Shown: in pieces, positions 7,574 to 9,026 of the stretch | Layout of the letters: the number at the start of each line of letters is the position of its first letter | Position numbering within the stretch: position 1 is the stretch's first letter | NCBI GenBank assembly: GCA_003153655.1 | Contig: PMAK01000274.1 | Coordinates: 956 to 9,981, forward strand | Direction of reading: 5' to 3' | Origin: Phycisphaerales bacterium | GTDB taxonomy: Bacteria; Planctomycetota; Phycisphaerae; Tepidisphaerales; Tepidisphaeraceae | DNA: 9,026 nt | Notes under the pieces: model-generated | What the model was told of the DNA's origin: nothing | The model's database searches: none | The model's input: the letters and a program-made list of their open reading frames with translations, nothing else | Translations under genes and position numbers: made by a program

Positions 7574-9026
7574 ATGCGGCGATTGATTGAAATTATTCTC
7601 GGGTTGCCCAGCGGCTTTTTGAGCCGCGAGGGGCATTTTACGCTTCAGTTCAATCCGAGCTGGCCATTGCAACAATATGTGGGTGGTGCGGGGGTTTGGA
7701 ATTTTGTTTTGATTATTTTGTCGGTGGCGCTGGTGGTGGTGATTTATCGGCGCGAGGGGCGGACGCGGCGCGTGCGCGTGTCGCTTGGGGTTTTGCGGGC
7801 GGCATTGCTTGGGCTGGCACTATTACTATTGAATCGGCCGGTGTTGACGCTGGGGCAGGCGCGAAAGGAGCCTTCGGTTTTGGCGGTGCTGATTGATGAC
7901 AGCATCAGCATGAAGGTGAAGGACGTGGCCGGGGCGGATGGGAAGCCCGTGAGTCGGCTGGATGCGGTGATTGATCTGTTGGGTGGGGAGGATGGGAAGT
8001 TGCTGCGGCAACTTTCGAGCGTGCATGATGTGCGGATTTATGATTTCAGTCGTGGGCCGAAGGAGATTGCGGAGGTTTCCGGGCCGACGACGCGGGGTTC
8101 GGATTCGGGAATTGATCGGGCGATCACGGCTCTTGACGATCTCAAGCCTTTGGGAAACGGAACGCAGGTGGTTTCGTCACTCACTTCGGTGCTGGAGGAT
8201 TTGCAGGGGCAGCGGCTTGCCGGGGTTGTTGTGCTGACGGATGGCCGGGAGACGCCGGCACAGGCACCGGCGGAGGCGATTGCGGCCGTGAAATCTTTTG
8301 GAGTGAATGTTTATCCAGTGGCGGTGGGATCGGATCGGATGCCGCAGAATATCGCGGTGCAGTCGGTTACGTTTGAAGATACGGCGTTCGTGGATGACTT
8401 TACGAATTTGCATGTGACGCTTCAGGCGTCGGGGTATGAGGCGAATCATCCCATTACGCTTGCGCTGCTGCGGCAGAGCACGCATGATGGGCAGATCGTG
8501 AGGACGCCGGTTTTGGATGAGGCTGGGAGTGAGATCACGAAGACGGTGATCGCGGCGGATGACAAGCCGTTTGATGCGGATTTGCAGTTCAAGCCCACGA
8601 GCGCGGATATTCCTGTGGCGAATCTTGTGGTGGAGGCGAAGCCGCAACCGGGGGAGATGGATGAGTCGGATAATTTTCATCCGGCCCGACTGGATGTTCT
8701 GGATGACAATATTTCGGTGTTGTACGTGGATGGATATCCGCGGTGGGATTACCGGTATCTGAAGAATAGTTTGCTGCGGGATAAGTCGATCAAGGTGAGT
8801 TGTCTGCTGACGAGCGCGGACCCTTCGTTTCGGCAGGAGGGGAGCGATGATCCTAATCGGCCGCAATATCAGAATTCGTGGCGGATCACGGCGTTTCCGG
8901 AATCGATGGATCGGCTGTTGGATTATGACGTGGTGATATTGGGGGATGTTGATCCGCGGCAGTTTACGGATGCGCAGCTACAGATGATTTCGGATTTCGT
9001 GAGCAAGAAGGGGGGCGGGTTTGCGA
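7574..9026 (+). CDS. Membrane VWA protein with GATase-like domain (3'-truncated by window edge)
   Basis: An open frame of 484 codons starts at ATG 7574, 11 bp after the batA-like stop, and runs off the window without a stop. Residues 41-58 and 71-87 are two membrane helices separated by a strongly basic loop. A VWA domain follows with an intact MIDAS motif, DDSIS (D108, S110, S112), a threonine in GNGTQVVSSL (T197) and the strand VVVLTDG (218-224). A beta-sandwich-like part comes next (about 255-375). From residue 380 a GATase-like domain begins: NISVLYVDGYPRWDYRYLKN, then YDVVILGDVDPRQF and SDFVSKKGGGF, where the window ends. These are non-enzymatic-looking relatives of the domain in the preceding protein. 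There is no Shine-Dalgarno sequence, so translation may be coupled to the upstream gene. It is probably the membrane-anchored, extracytoplasmic partner of the BatA-like protein. Confidence 0.9.
   Translation, partial: MRRLIEIILGLPSGFLSREGHFTLQFNPSWPLQQYVGGAGVWNFVLIILSVALVVVIYRREGRTRRVRVSLGVLRAALLGLALLLLNRPVLTLGQARKEPSVLAVLIDDSISMKVKDVAGADGKPVSRLDAVIDLLGGEDGKLLRQLSSVHDVRIYDFSRGPKEIAEVSGPTTRGSDSGIDRAITALDDLKPLGNGTQVVSSLTSVLEDLQGQRLAGVVVLTDGRETPAQAPAEAIAAVKSFGVNVYPVAVGSDRMPQNIAVQSVTFEDTAFVDDFTNLHVTLQASGYEANHPITLALLRQSTHDGQIVRTPVLDEAGSEITKTVIAADDKPFDADLQFKPTSADIPVANLVVEAKPQPGEMDESDNFHPARLDVLDDNISVLYVDGYPRWDYRYLKNSLLRDKSIKVSCLLTSADPSFRQEGSDDPNRPQYQNSWRITAFPESMDRLLDYDVVILGDVDPRQFTDAQLQMISDFVSKKGGGFA

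Noticed and set aside
8177..8866. A 229-codon minus-strand open frame near the right edge.
   Set aside because: It is a shadow of the VWA/GATase-like gene on the plus strand, which has intact motifs throughout.

Overview
This window looks like chromosomal DNA from a bacterium of the Planctomycetota type; the class is uncertain. The basis is the gene order MoxR ATPase, DUF58 protein, BatA-like membrane protein, then a second membrane VWA protein. Both membrane proteins carry an internal glutamine-amidotransferase-like (GATase-like) domain, a layout I associate with that phylum. The core genes are GC-rich (about 63-67% in hand-counted 60-base lines) and strongly prefer G-ending codons. No rRNA, tRNA, CRISPR array, insertion sequence or strong terminator was seen.

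Left part. Positions 1-948 (+) hold the 3' nine-tenths of a GapA-type glyceraldehyde-3-phosphate dehydrogenase, cut by the window edge. Facing it on the minus strand are mutM (formamidopyrimidine-DNA glycosylase, 2397-1585), a small DUF4258-like putative toxin (1546-1235) and a YgiT-type zinc-finger putative antitoxin (1222-998). The last two form a compact toxin-first module directly downstream of mutM.

Right part. A 104-bp divergent intergenic region with two inverted repeats separates mutM from a plus-strand operon running off the right edge: moxR (2502-3593), a HEPN-like gene (3605-4093), a small BolA-like gene (4075-4347), a DUF58 gene (4344-5294), a batA-like gene (5313-7562) and a VWA/GATase-like gene (7574 to the edge). 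All junctions are overlaps or gaps of 18 bp or less. MoxR and the DUF58 protein probably act in the cytoplasm with the two membrane VWA proteins, as in other MoxR-VWA systems, but the substrate is unknown.

Most unusual points. First, the HEPN/BolA-like pair sits between moxR and the DUF58 gene, which are normally adjacent. It is visibly lower in GC and joins its neighbours by short gaps or overlaps, so it looks like a two-gene cassette taken into a core operon. Second, the BatA-like protein has lost two of the three residues of the MIDAS metal-site motif, while both the DUF58 protein and the last VWA protein keep it. Third, the last gene, truncated at the right edge, is a substantial real gene even though it has no stop inside the window.
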